Shown: positions 1 through 13,209, numbered from the stretch's first letter. The stretch is DNA of 64,000 nt from Allacma fusca (GCA_947179485.1 OX359247.1:32960801-33024800), one strand, 5' to 3'. Program-made: numbers and translations. Notes: a model not told the origin generated them from the sequence alone.

Positions 1-2043
1 TCCTGGACAAAATTTGCTTCAAACCTGGAGATTCAAATATTTTATGAATCACTCCCCCATGTGGCCTGGAGGGAAATTATTATATTTATAGCAGTTCTAT
101 AGCAGTGCAAAATGAGTGACGAAAAAATGTACCGATGTGTTATAATAATAGTACCAGATTGTAGCAAATTTGCGATTAGATTTTCTAAAATTAGTTTCAA
201 TAACCCGGTTCAATTTTCACGGTCAGAAAGAACCAAAGTCGGAAAGCTTACATAACAGTTGTTTATTTTAACACATTTGTTGCCAGAATATCTACTGACG
301 GCCATTTGTAACAACTTTTATGGGCTATCCTGGGAGATGCTCACCAGGGCACGAGAGGGCTGTTGAGGATGAAAACAGAGGTCAAGAGTGAGGATTTATA
401 GTTTCATAAGAAAATGTGAGAAAGATGCACAAAGGAAGGAAAGGATCTCAGGTTTTTGCCACGACACAGGGAGACAATAAAATAATGTCTTCAAATTTGC
501 AACAATTGGAGTTTTGCGAAAAGTTTTTATAATTTAGTTTCATTATTTTATTGCCTCACTGTGTCGTGGTAAACTTCAAGTACATTACGGACTATCATGG
601 CCCTCTTTATTCCATCGCATTAAGTTATCATGATCCTAGTGTGTGTTTCGTTGTGGTGGTCGTTTCGGGCAGTAAGGTTTAGGTTAGTTGGTTTGGAAAG
701 GAACAATATGTCTGGTATAATTAATTTGTACCTCGATACATAGCTATTACAGCTTACATTACTTGCACCAAGTATTTTTCTTACAATTAGTGCAATACTT
801 TCACAACTTCCATATACTGCACCACATATAATCTCCAAGTAAAATCCAATGTATCATGTAATAAACTACCCATTTCTTCTTAAAATTGTTTAAGTAAGGA
901 ACGTAAGGTTGTAGGGAAATAATATAATATAATAATCTTGACAATAATCATTTTCATTTTTCGTAATTTAATTAACCACCCATATCATAATGTGACTGTT
1001 AGGGGACCTCCTGTTAGGGGAAATGAAAGAAATTTGAAGTAGTACTTAATGCAGGGCACATATTATACTCCCACAGTTCAGTCACGTTCAGTTGTCTGTT
1101 ACTTTTGAAGGAGACGAACCCCTTCGAAATATATAGGGGTGCAGTTAAGAGAAAGTTCCATATTGTTAAATAAAAATTAATTAGTACAGACACCCCTGTA
1201 AAAATGTCGACACTAGTAATACTAATACATAAGATTTATACGCATGTACGATCTATAACTTTCGAAATAAAATTGAGTTGTGTTCATTTCTTAAAATTGT
1301 ATAGTAGGGATGTAAAGAAATAATAGTAATTCAGGCAACGGTAGTGAGAAAAACTTAATATTTTTTTTCGCAGTATGTACTTCTTTTAATTCCTGAACTC
1401 TGATCTTTGAACACATAAAAAGTGTTAATTTAAATTGTTTTAATTTTTCGTGATTTGATGCACATTATGCCGTATGTTCTTTTAGAGGTACTATATGGTT
1501 TTCCAATAACTGTTTCTTATATTTTCCTACTAAAATTTTGTATAGAGTAATAACTCGTAGGTCAGGAACAAAGCAGAGCTGACAGAAGGGAGACTAACAT
1601 TTAGGGAACAACAGTTATTTTTCGTGGGAATCAATTTTGAGGTGAAATAATAATAGTGGTGGCCTTCCAAATCTCAGAAACTACACTTGAGAGAGTGTAA
1701 ATAATAAACCAGATGGCTAAATTAAAATTTGAACTTTCCAATTTGTTGTTAGTTATCTTTGTAAAGAAATTTATGAACAATTAGTTTCGAAAGGTGTGGA
1801 GAATGGCCATATTTTATATCATATATCATGTCCGTTAATTAATTGTCCAGCCACCCTTGAAACAGTTACCGTATTACTTTTAGCTTTAGTGTATGGCCTC
1901 ATTCTCGATTCAAGTCCATTAGTTTTATATACCAGTGTATAAATCTGCCGTTCCGCGCCAGCTAGGTCCCGTTTTTTTACCCAAAAACACATTGTAATCT
2001 TGATTCATTTATATTTATTTTTCAGTAGAAATTTTCGACTAAA
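1..2043. other. AT-rich stretch without a recognised gene
   Basis: No conserved coding segment was found here apart from the hairpin repeat described separately. The last 30 bases before the 2044 gene hold a pyrimidine-rich tract ending in TTTTTCAG, so that gene probably has a 5' untranslated exon somewhere in this stretch. Confidence 0.5.
459..569. repeat. small hairpin repeat (MITE-like)
   Basis: Two 29-base arms, 459-487 and 541-569, are inverted copies matching at 27 of 29 positions. Each arm begins CCACGACACAG at its outer end, and a 53-base loop lies between them. Size and symmetry fit a miniature inverted-repeat element or a solo foldback. No coding sequence is inside and no clear target duplication was seen, so the family is not assigned. 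Confidence 0.7.
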
Positions 2044-3050
2044 ATGGAATTCACCACGATTACCGGTCTCCAACCCTGGCAGCTTTTGCGAAATTTACAA
2101 CTGGGACCATCCAGCTGTGAAGATTGTACCCTAAAATGCGATGCAACCATATCTCCAAACGGTGTTTTGAGGAAGTGGTTTGAAATACCTATCCACTCTT
2201 GTTTGTTTCGTGAACAACGTTGGCTTCATGAGGTATGTTACTTAATTGTATCTTGAAAATCGTGTAGACTGACAAATATACGCCAAACATCCAGGCCAAG
2301 TGTGTAAATTTGTAAAAAGTAAACAAATTAATGAAAGACATTAGATTGAATGGTAAAAAGGCCCATTCGTCTTTTGAAGGCTATAGGGCGGGGTACAAAT
2401 TGATTTTATAAGTTGATCTAAGGTGGTCACTAACAAGATTCTATTTCCTCGATACAACATTTAGTCATCGATTTATCTGTATATTTATATTCAAGGACAA
2501 CACGAATTTACCAGGGGAAATGTTCATAGACTTACATCGATGGACTTTGAAAGAGATCGCTCCAATTGTAGATATATTGTATTCGCCACGTGAACCGACG
2601 GTAAATCTCAATCCAAGATCGAAACAAGCATTTGAAGCTATACAGTCTTATTTGAGCGAGAAAGGATTAGACATCGTTATCCCGGAGATGGACACCGTGT
2701 CAACACCTCCCTTACAACGGCAGCCACTCGAAAAGTTTAAATGCTTAGAAGTTCAACAGGCAGATAGACAGAGCTTCCATTACATTATATCTACTGGTGA
2801 ATTAATCCGTAAGTTCTATGATGCCAAAGGGTTAAAAATAACATCTTGCTTGATGGAAATTTCATTGATGTGGTTGTATATATGCATGATTATTTGTTGT
2901 TGTTCTTATTATGTCTGTGTACTGGACGTTACACCATGCTGTAAACATTGTACATTCAGTGGTTTGAATGAAGAACTCCAGGAGCATATGAGGGCTACAC
3001 ATGGGGGAACAGTGGATTTGAGTGTATTTTCGACTCTTATCGTAGAATGA
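2044..3050 (+). CDS. unrecognised protein with C-terminal zinc-finger-like motif
   Basis: I do not recognise this gene. Two exons, 2044-2232 and 2496-3050, join in phase 0 across an intron with GTATGT at its start and TTCAAG at its end, giving a 247-residue protein. The start ATG lies 18 bases after a good acceptor (TTTTTCAG), which implies a 5' untranslated exon upstream. The N-terminal exon contains CEDC and another cysteine pair. Near the C terminus is a C-x2-C-x11-H-x4-H pattern (CKHC to ATH), close to a C2H2 finger but one residue short in the usual spacing. A hydrophobic Cys-rich stretch just before it could be an unspliced small intron, because a GTAAGT donor-like site lies near 2811. 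There is no signal peptide. Confidence 0.55.
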
Positions 3051-3464
3051 AATAATATTCAAGTTTACTCGTTTATTTCTTTGTCTCAGTTTGGTTCAAT
3101 TTCGAATTTCTATTTCAGATTTGTTTTTTGTTCAATTTGTGTTGATGTATTTCAGGAATTATAATTTATAACTACATATGCAAGAATGTAATTTTTTTGA
3201 TAATCGATAGAACTAGCAATGTATAAAACAGCTTCCAAAACAGTAGCTTCCAAGGTGGTAGGATTTGTTATTAAAGCATTGAGTGTCCATAAGCATAATC
3301 ATTTTAAACTATCTTTGGTTAGTTCAAGATAATATATAATCAGACGAGCATAAACAGCCATCGGCTTCGCCAATGGGGAATAAAAGAAAGGCGATGAGCT
3401 TCGGCCTAAAGCTAAAAATACTAATCATTATTTAATATAATATTTTTAATCTTTATTAAGCTTC

Positions 3465-3650
3465 GTGCGAAATTCAAAAAGTTTATGACACGGCCAAATA
3501 ATTATTGTTTCAAGGATTTTTTGTGCTTTTTTAGTAATACGCTCTTTTACTTTTTGTACTAATTTTTAAATTAGATGTAGCTTTCTTATTGGCTCGTAGA
3601 TTTGGCACGAAAATTCAAAAAGTTTATCACATGACCAAATTATTGTATAA
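3465..3650. repeat. pair of diverged direct repeats
   Basis: A segment of about 45 bases at 3465-3510, containing TTCAAAAAGTTTAT, recurs at 3605-3650 with a few substitutions. It looks like a local duplication in noncoding sequence. No gene or element boundary is visible around it. Confidence 0.45.
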
Positions 3651-4189
3651 AGGATAGTTCAGATAATTGTAAATTAAAATAAGGAATAGAGGTAAAACTA
3701 GTCAAAGATTACTACAACTGTACTAAGAATTTATTCCGAGAATAAGTGTGATGTAGAGTCGTAAAAATCGGATACAGAATTCGACACCAGGTATGCTGAA
3801 GATTAGAATCCGAATGACCTTAAGACCACTATACTACAGCTACATTAGTTAGCGTTATTGCGAACATTTTAATTTAAAAAGAATTTAATTTGTGGATTTA
3901 AGTGAATAACTAAAGTAAATATTTTCGTTAAAACAAATATGGCCAGTAGACGGCGCTAATATATATTTATAGGGATTGTTGGCCAACTTTAGTCTTAATA
4001 TTATTTATTATAAATAGGCTATTTTTTGGTCAGATAATTTAACCCAAAACAAAAGGGATGCGTCACCGTAAACCAAACTTACTTTCAGTCAGTTTTAAAC
4101 ATTACAGTAATGGTTTTTTCCCCCGAATTGACCCCAGGTCATTGTCTACCATAACTGTTGTCGCTGGGACATGTACCGGTCCCATATCA

Positions 4190-5085
4190 CAAGTTGGCAG
4201 AGCTATGCAAAATACTTGCTCTAAGATTATAAAATACAAAATAACATACTTAAAGTAAAATATAGAAAATACAAAGTAAAATACCTCGGGTTATATTACT
4301 AAAATACAAATAAAAATACAATATGGTCGGTAATTTAAAATACTCATTACAAAATACTGTATTTTAAATACAATACTTTTCTTAAAATATCCCAATAATG
4401 CTCAATATTTTCAGTTTCTGGGACTCAAGCAGCTTTAAAAAGCAACATTTTAAAACAATTAGATAACTAATCACCTCAAGGACTGCATATAAGACTTGTG
4501 TAGTAACAAGTGATTCAACGTTTGTTGAATTGGTTACTCCATTAATTATAATTACATTGACTAACCATAATCAGTTATTTTGATTGTTTCTTAAGTAATG
4601 TAGATTATTATTAGGATGGTATTTTTAGCATCCGAGTTAGTATCCGAACATTAAATTGAGTTTCTTCGGCAGATCTTAAATATCGTTGTAAGCATGTGCG
4701 CTTAGTCTATTTTCCCTATTTAGTGGCGATATTTAATATTGAATATCGAGAACTTGAACATGTTTGATGTATCTAGTAAAAAGGATTCATCCCTACGTGT
4801 TACTGCATTGCTAAAATGGAATTCTCACCGATATTGAACATCATGCAAACTACAAACAGTGTCAAAGTTGTAATCATGGTGGTGAAAAGTATTTTGAGCC
4901 AAATGCTTTATTCGAAATACATTTTCCATACCCCTGAAAGTAAGGAAATACAAAATCTTTTGTACTTAGAGGCCCTTAAAATACTAAGTACAAAATACCT
5001 GCCCACTGCTTGCTAACTTTAAAATACAAAATACTTTATGGTTTGCAAATATGTATTTGAAAATACTGTATTTATGTATACTCCC
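4190..5085. repeat. paired AAAATAC arrays, possible hAT-type element
   Basis: Clustered copies of AAAATAC or ACAAAATAC occupy about 4205-4390, and the same word or its complement recurs at 4970-5080, with unique sequence between. The left cluster starts at CAGAGCTATG, which resembles the CAGAGCTG terminus of the element at 48610. The right end lacks a matching terminus and no target duplication was found, so this may be a decayed or composite non-autonomous hAT. The open frames inside look fortuitous. Confidence 0.4.
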
Positions 5086-5258
5086 CGGGCACATTCCTTT
5101 ATGTGCTTTGACTTTGAAATTGACCGCACCTGAAGCCGATATCCCAAATTCTATTCGGATATGCCGGTGAGACTGGAATGAATCCCTACACCGAGGTTTA
5201 CACCTGAGCATTTGGCGAGTGGAAATGTTTAAGTTTGTTGACACCGAGGGAGAACATA

Positions 5259-5627
5259 TCGTCGCTGAAGAGGCAAAATGGACTAAATGCAATTTCGACT
5301 TTTTCCTTAAAGGCAAAACGGAATAGTTGCAAGCTTTCCTGAAAGCAAAATGGTCTACATGCCTTTTTCCTTAAAGGCAAAACGGAATAGTTGCTAGCTT
5401 TCCTGAAAGCAAAATGAACTACAAGCAGTTTTCACTAAAAGCAAAATGGTCTACATGCGTGTATACTTTCATAATGGCAATTCTGCTTTAATACGAAATT
5501 GTAAGTAGACCATATTGCTTTTAAACCTTGATGCATCTATTCCATTTTGCATTTAGTAAAACTGCATGTAGACCATTTTGATTTTAATCGAAAATGCATG
5601 TATTCCATTTTGCCTCTTCAGCGACGA
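5259..5627. mobile_element. 369-bp MITE with TA target duplication
   Basis: The ends are inverted repeats starting TCGTCGCTGAAGAGGC on both strands and agreeing over about 25 bases. Both sides are flanked by TA (5257-5258 and 5628-5629), the target duplication of Tc1/mariner-type elements. Inside the left half, a block containing GGCAAAACGGAATAGTTGC is directly repeated about 60 bases apart, and related GCAAAATG words are scattered through the rest. There is no transposase, so this is a non-autonomous element; its autonomous partner is not in the window. Confidence 0.75.
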
Positions 5628-7966
5628 TACATTTTTTCAGTGTATTCATTAATGCTGTTGTACATATGAGTCCAGTCAGTCTAGTTGAAATTTTCCCACC
5701 CCGGGTATTTTAGGCTAGCAGGCCTAGCAGCCAAAAATTCAGGATGGTTACTAGGCAAGGTTTTGGAAAAGTTAAGTGTAAGTTAATGACTGCTCCGGCA
5801 GGGGTCAGCAATCCTTATTATTGTGATCGATTTCCTAGTCCAAAAGGCCTGGTTTTGGCCGCTTAGAAATGCATTACTAGAGTTATTGTATGCCGATTTG
5901 TACCAAATAAAATGCTTTTGTGCTTAAAATCAAATCCCGAATCTAATTCTGGTAACTAATGTTTCACTGTGCATCATGATGCCCGCTTCGAATGCCTGGG
6001 GCGTACCACCTCCCTTCATCTCGGGACGTCAATGGGGCTCAATCCTGCCAGCAGTTGCTCAGGTCTGGTTACAGCTGAATATCGTTGAAGATGAATAAGC
6101 TGTGAATACTGTTATTAACCGTTTAACCGAATTTATTTTGAGCAAAAACCGTATTTCGAAAAACCGAAAACAAATTCCCAAAAACGTATGACTAGCAAAT
6201 GAAAACTATATTTTTAGGTTTTCCAAGTCTGGTAAAAACGTCATTTTCTAATGACGCAATCTGTCCGCCGGTGTATATGTACATACATGGCGTGTTACAT
6301 TCTTTTTCTTCTCCCTCGTCCACATCAGGGGGACTCAATTTTTGCGGTTACAGGGGATGTGAACCAAACTCAGAAATTTTTACGGATTTTTAATTCAGCA
6401 GTTGTTCATGACAGCAAAGTTTCTTGCAAGTATGTTTTGCCACTAGTGTGTCATTGGTAAGAAATTTTATGGACTTTCTATGGCGCTGTCTGACATGTCT
6501 TTCCTTTGAGCATTGTGGTTATTACCCGGAATAGACAGCGAGGTTCAGAAACTCTATCTTCAGGAAGAAAGCTGTGGAAAAGAGAGTTTCTGAATTTTTC
6601 TATTTTTGGTGTGTTTCTTAATAAAAATATTTCAGAACGCCTTGTATGACCAAGACTCATTGCCACAATTTGCCCACAAGATAGCTACACCAGCAAATCC
6701 ATGAACATTTATACAATTTAGCGTTAAAAAATGTATTGAAACGTTTTGCGTATAGAAATTAATAGTAATTGACTTTTACTCAGCCTGAGTAATAATGTTT
6801 TTGTAGGTTAACTACAATCTATTGAGGATTTTTCCAATACCTCAAACCTCAACTATCAGATGTAGTATTCAAATGTATTTTACCGATTCAGTACATTCAA
6901 AATACAAATCATGGTAGTAAAGCTACCGATTCCATTAAAAATGTTAAACTAATTAAAGTAATTACTCGCAAGGTTGCATAAATGTGTAAACTGAAGAGCA
7001 GAAAAATAGTATTACACTAATTGCAAAAACTTTGCAAAAGTGTTTTATATTTTAACCGAGGACTCTAATTTGCATAAAAAAATTTATTGAACTAAAAATC
7101 ATTCATTGATTCTTTCAGGAGAAAGAAAAGATATAAAATATTGTATTGCCATACTAATGTTAGATGTGCATAAGAATAATTATCTGCATACTTTATTTAT
7201 ATCTTCAAAATATACTCTTTTAGATTTTTCGAGAAAAGATGTGGAACTTTTCTGTGTTGTGCCATTTGGATTTACTCTGTCTCGGTTTTATATCTATAAT
7301 GGTAGTGAGATAATTATTATTGTATCCGCTTCCTCCGACCTTCGACTTTAGAATTTTACCAATCAGTGGCGCCTGTGGTTTGATTTATTATTAATTAAAT
7401 AAAATTAATTTTGAAAACAATGAGCTTCAACTAAAGATATTTCAGATCAAAGGTCCTCATACATGAAGCTCAGCTAGTTTTACTGATTGTATTTTATTTC
7501 ACTTTTGCTGTAATATCCCCCAAGAGACTCACAATCACAATCTGTTCCGTTTCCCCAATTTTAGAAATTGCTGCTTATACACAAACTATGTAGCACAAGT
7601 TATGCTGTAAAGAGATTGAAGTTAGTGTACTTTTACGCAATTATAATACTGTACAGTACACAATCTATAAGAAAGGCATTTATGAATGGTTATAATGAGC
7701 GTCTCGATTACCAACAAATACAGCTAATTTCAAGCTGAGCCTAGTCAGTTTTGTTGTCTCTGTGGACCATTGACATTGGTATAATTACAAAACAGTATTT
7801 TATTCGAATTAGTATTTACAAATGGAAAATAAAGAATACACAATGCTCATCGTCATAAAATACATTTTAGGCAATTTAATGCCGATAATTTCATGTAACT
7901 TATTTTTAGGATTACGGCGAAAGCAAAAACAATTACTGCAGTGTAAGTACAATCAAGTAAAAAAAA
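5628..7966. other. no recognised gene
   Basis: AT-rich sequence in which the open frames are short and low-complexity and match no family I know. Nothing beyond scattered simple words could be supported here. Confidence 0.5.
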
Positions 7967-9800
7967 CTAAAGCAAACAATTTGACAAAACGGTATGAGCA
8001 CTTCTTTTAGGCGCAAACTGTTTTTTGCTAGTTTGATTTAATTTCGATTTGGACTTCTGCTTGCTCATGACATAAGGTAACTCATGACCCTCTTCGTCAA
8101 GACCCACAGCGTGTAAATAGAGTTGGGTGGGAAGCCCTATAGCTCCAGCGGCAACTATACAATTGATGTTATTCACCAGAATATTCTCCTCGATCGGTGT
8201 GATAATATACAGCAACTTATTTTCTTTATCAATTGAGCGAACAATACCGTAGCCATAAAAATTATTTGAGAATCTTGACGCTTTGTCTATTTTTCGAGCA
8301 TCACTAGGTGGTAGCCTCATTTCAGGACTCTGGAGTTGACATAATGCAACCAAGTTGCCGTTTATAATACGAAGAATGGAATCGTACGATAAATCTGAAG
8401 TCATTGTAGCCAACCCGACTGATGAAAAGGGGACACTAGAAATTAGAATGGATACGTTCAAATAAACGCTGACTTGGTAAGTCGTTAATATGTTAGTATT
8501 ACTGAAACATTTAGTAATGATGAGAAGTAATATTGCTTACACCCTGGGAACAACTGCAGTGATGTTATTATCATCCGTCTGATTGGTTGCATGAGCGAAA
8601 TATTTTATCAGTACCTGATCCCTCAAATCTTTCGCACTAGTGCTCCAAACCTTACTGCGAACATGTTCCAGGAGATCACAGAAGACGGAATTGATAGAGA
8701 TAAACTGGTAAGCTTTCAAACTGTTCGCATTTATTCTGTGTCTGTCCGATCTCAGATTATTATTTACATAATTTCGTACAGCATCTTCCTTCAACAGCCA
8801 AGGGAAAGTCCGTTTATCTTCGCCCTGAACTCCATCCAAGCCTATCTGAATCACAACGTTTGGATTCGACAGGCAGATTGTTAAGTTAGCTAACAACACA
8901 CCGAGTCCTGGAACCGCGAAAAGTAGTAAGCAAGTCATTAATACATACAGGTATACTGACAACTATATGCCGGTAAATTCTATAAATAAAAATTGTAAAA
9001 TAGCACGGACCTCTAGAAAACCCCATTGTATTGACAACCCAAGGAACGTTCTTATAAGACTCATCAGAATTCAGAAACTGAAAAATCTCCTCCGTACATC
9101 TTAGATAGGTTTGTACACAGTCAGAAACATTGAGGCTTCCAATAAATTTCGATCTGCAATAATACAAGCCATGAAGTCATACAGAAACAAAAAAAACATC
9201 TCTGCCTAACGTTCCGTCGTATCAACAAATTCCTCAACAAACTTCAAAAACAACTTACAAAATTGGTGTGGTTAAATGTGAAAGATTAGGTCCATTGACA
9301 TGATCGGTTATCCTAAGTACAGAGATGACGCCTGGTGGAGTGAATTCAGCTTGTCCTGGGTCCAGATCAATATACACAACGAATGGATCTTGATCATCCG
9401 AACTAGCAGCAGCCGCATTGTCCAGGAGCTTGTTTATAATCCATTTATTAAACGTGGACTTCCCCACACGATTTCCGCCAAAAACAACCACTCTGGCTTC
9501 TGAAACTGAAGATCAACATTACATTAAAAACAAACTTTTGACTTTCAATAAATACATTTCATCCCCTCTTCCCTTCAAGTGTTTCAAGACGACAGACAAA
9601 TACCCTAAAATATATGTAATCCCCATATTGTACATAAATGTTATACAAAAATAAAACATTATTCGTTTACCATTAGCTCTGTGCAATTCCGATAGATCTG
9701 GTGACACCTCAACATTCTGAGAGTTTTCAGGTGTTTCATAAAGCCGGCTGAAAATGGACTCCCACACGTTAGGAATTTTAACTTCGGATTCTGTTTCCAT
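7967..9800 (-). CDS. NOL9: polynucleotide 5'-hydroxyl kinase NOL9/GRC3-like
   Basis: NOL9/Grc3 phosphorylates 5'-OH RNA ends and acts in the nucleolus during removal of ITS2 from pre-rRNA. Five exons on the minus strand (9800-9671, 9499-9259, 9153-9011, 8907-8541, 8435-7967) join in consistent phase to give 406 residues. The P-loop GGNRVGKST is at about residues 51-59. The Walker B-like VVYIDLDPGQ with EFTPPG follows, then VNTMGFSRGLGV, and a C-terminal domain with YGYGIVRSID and LLYIITP typical of the family. The protein is much shorter than human NOL9 (about 700 residues): the P-loop starts only some 50 residues from the ATG, so the usual N-terminal extension is missing. An unseen upstream exon could supply it, but the ATG at 9800 is good and in frame. 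Confidence 0.88.
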
Positions 9801-10760
9801 TTTGATATTACTAATATTTTTTGTTAACCATACAGTACCGCCTCAACAGCAGTAACAATGTTATTGTCAATCAACGGATTTAGACAAAATATAAGTACTT
9901 CAATTCAGGATTCAGGCCCTTCGATTGTTCACAGATCCGAAACTTACGTTTGAAGAACAAAATATCAAGTCCTTTAAAATTGAAGACAGTCAGGGAATTA
10001 TTACATTACCAACAGAATTGGAGGAGACCGTATGACACAAACCCAAGCACATGGTCCCATTAAATATTTAGAACTTAAAATGTGGGTAGTACCTTACATA
10101 CACAGTACACATTCAAAGTATATATGTAAGTAATTATACATTACTGCCTAATTGAATTGTAAGATAAGGAGTAAACACTGCAGAACCAAAATTGATAGTA
10201 TCCTGAAATTGAAAGCAAAAAAAGATGCACGGACGGACCACCTTCTTAAAACTACCACACAGCTCGACCGCTCCGTCACACACACAGCACCCATAGAGTA
10301 ACAAGAGGTAGCATTGCCTTTTCCCTTATTATTTCCAGTCAGTACACCATCCAACTTGTTGGCTGTGGATGTTTAAACGCGGCAAGTCCGAAAGCCATGC
10401 ACACTCAATAAACATATATCAGTTCCGTTTCAGTGTCTTCGTCTTTAGTTAGCTTTTTGGTAGCAGCAGCAAGTAAAAAAATTGTGAGCCGATATCCAAT
10501 TTTAGTGAAATGAATGTAGCAAACACGTTGGTTAGATAGTAGTATACCGACGGATTAAGATAATCTTTAGCAGATTCATTTAGACTATTTATATTTTAGT
10601 AATGTATGTCAAATATATGATGTAACTCCAAAAGTAATGCACATTGAACCAATGCAATAACTCATGCGAACCCTCGTGCTAACGCTGGCCCCGAATTTTT
10701 TAATTTTGTTAGGCAGGTATTACAAATTTTGATCTACATTTGTTAAAAAAAGCATCTCTA
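9801..10760. other. no recognised gene; NOL9 upstream region
   Basis: Region upstream of the NOL9 start codon. No conserved exon was recognised. It ends at the TA flanking the foldback element that begins at 10761. Confidence 0.45.
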
Positions 10761-11719
10761 CGCGATAATTTAAGGCTTCGCGTAGGGTGTCGTCAGCTAC
10801 CGCCGTCAAAGTATGATGAATTTTGAGTTTTTTTTCGAAATTTCAGAATTTATTTCGAAAAAACAATCCGAAAAACCATTACGATTTACATAAGCAATAT
10901 TCACAAAAAATTTCAATGAAATGGATTCAGTAGTTTTGGAGATAGCAGTCATTTGACTTGAAGTTCAAAATTTCAGATTTTTTTCCGATAAAACTACCTG
11001 GCTGATTTCAACCATATAGGCAATAAACATTACTAATTACATAAGCAATACTCACATAAAAAATCATTGAAATACATTCAATAGTTTTGGAGATAATCGT
11101 CATTTGACATGATGATCAATCTGGCATAATTTTCGGGTTTTTAGGGTGGCGTCAGCCCCTAGTAAAATAGCCTTGTCCGTACGTCCGTACGTCCGAAATT
11201 CCTTCCGCACGATTACTCAAAAACTACTGGTCCGATTTCATTGAAATTGTTTTTGGATATTACTTGTGTCAAAAGTAAGGCTGAGTTCGTATTTGGTTGA
11301 AATCGGCTGGGGAGTTTTTGAGAAAAAAGTTCTTGAAATTTTGAACGTCAAGTCAAATAACGATTATCTCCAAAACTGTTGAATGTATTTCAACGATCTT
11401 TTTTGTGAGTATTGCTTATGTAAATAGTAATGTTTATTGACTATGTAATTGAAATCGGCCCGGTAGTTTTATCGGAAAAAAATCGGAAATTTCGAACTTC
11501 AAGTCAAGATAAATGTCAGTTATCTCTAAAACTACTGAATCGATTTCAATGAAATTTTTTGTGAATATTGCTTATGCAAATAGTTATTGATTATGTGGTT
11601 GAAATCGGCCCGGTACTTTTTTCGAAAAAAATCTGAAATTTCAAAAAAAAAACTCAAAATTCGTCATACTTTGACGGCGGTAGCTGACGCTACCCTACGC
11701 GAAGCCTCAAATTATCGTG
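10761..11719. mobile_element. 959-bp foldback element with TA target duplication
   Basis: Nearly the whole segment is a large imperfect inverted repeat. The outer ends start CGCGATAATTT on the left and CACGATAATTT (complement) on the right, followed on both sides by GGCTTCGCGTAGGGT and a GACGGCGGTAGCTGACG block. TA flanks both ends (10759-10760 and 11720-11721). Each arm of about 450 bases holds two related units of roughly 120 bases that share TTTTGGAGATA and a CATTTGAC block. The centre, near 11170-11200, contains a tandem TCCGTACG. No transposase frame is present, so this is a non-autonomous foldback/MITE of Tc1/mariner-type targeting. Confidence 0.75.
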
Positions 11720-13209
11720 TAGTGATTATTTTTACTAGTAAAAAAACTGCAATAACTTTCGACTGCAATGAGCTACCCTGCTTATTTTAAAGGAATCCAG
11801 CTACTTTTCAAAAATAATTGGATAATTTTGAAATCCTAGTTACAATTTGGGCGTAATATTCAATTATATACAGAAGTTTTTATTTGACCAGTACATTCAC
11901 AATCTGGACGTTAAATCCAGAGCAGGAGCCCCGTCGTGAAGTAGCCTCTTTATACTTATTATGTACATATCTAATAATCTCCTTGTGGAACTTCTACACA
12001 CGATTATCTAATAAAAGCTAAAAGAAACGAGATAAAATGGTATAATACCCCTACTCTTCTGATGCTATTCATAATTTATTAAATTATCCCGAAAATATTG
12101 AATACAAGAAGAGCAATTTCTCATCAGTTGTCAGATTGGCCGTGAAGTACCAAAATTTGCTCCTTGCATTTTCGAATTAAAGCAAAATGCTGTACACACA
12201 ATTTCATATACATATTCAAAATAGGAGGGAAGGTACATTAAATTAAAAGTAAATTGGGTGAGATGTAATTTACCCTGAAATCAAATGGCACTAATAATAG
12301 CTTCACAGTTTTAGCATGAACGTTGTGTATCTTTTCTTTTTAAATCGAATTTACTTCTACTTGACTTTGCCTCCACAGCGTTAATACGTTCTACTTTGTT
12401 TTTCAAGAATGTATTACTAGACTATTTTAAGGCTGATTTTAAGGCATGTACCTTTTTAGAATTTAGTAAACTTTATCGGTTACATTGGTTGTAATTTTGT
12501 CAAATATCGGGTAACTAAGAGGTACAATTGTACATGCAGCGAGCGAGACCTCAGACTCACGATCTCGACTCCTTAGGTCTGATCATAAGTCTCTGTGGAA
12601 ATGTACACTATGCAGTATGCACAGTACACATAGGAATACTCTACATACGAATACGCTGTCTTATTCAGCACTATTCAGCAGCACTGTTGCATATACAACT
12701 TAAAATATCTCTATTACAACTGCATACATGTACAGAGAGACTAAAATTAAATAATGTCTCCACGACGAAAAATTGAAGCAAGTAAATCTTTTACAGCATA
12801 TAGTTTATTATCAATGTAGTTACTGGATGCACTGGAAAGGAAACAGTCACCAACTTATTCTCAATAAATTCCCTATAATAAGACACGCACAGACTGACAG
12901 ACAGCAGTTCATAAATAGTGTGAGTTCAATAGTTTTTAAACTTGATGGTGATCAGTTAAGTTCCTTATGTGAAGAATTCAAAAAGTTCGTCTAGGTAATT
13001 ATTTCTTTTAACATTCTTGAATGAATTCTTAATTATTTCCTTGTAATCCTAAATCCCTGTGACATACGCGATAAGAAAGGTGGTGCTGAAGTGCCCACCC
13101 CAGGATATTTTAATATAATTAGTAGCAGCGAAGGAAATGTATAGGGTTTAGGGTTGGACGAAATACTTTAGAAAAAATATTTTTTGACTTGCAGATAAGA
13201 TTAATAAAT
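11720..13209. other. no recognised gene; SAAL1 upstream region
   Basis: AT-rich spacer. A pyrimidine tract ending in CTTGCAG at 13194 is a likely splice acceptor 15 bases before the SAAL1 start codon, so an untranslated SAAL1 exon is expected in this stretch. I could not place it. Confidence 0.4.

Noticed and set aside
5198-5380. Minus-strand open frame at the start of the MITE
   Set aside because: It reads through the element's terminus and internal direct repeats and matches no protein family.
6199-6666. Overlapping open frames on both strands
   Set aside because: No splice context, no recognisable motif, and composition typical of AT-rich noncoding sequence.
8591-8884. Plus-strand open frame of 97 codons
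   Set aside because: It lies opposite NOL9 exon 4, which has strong family motifs.
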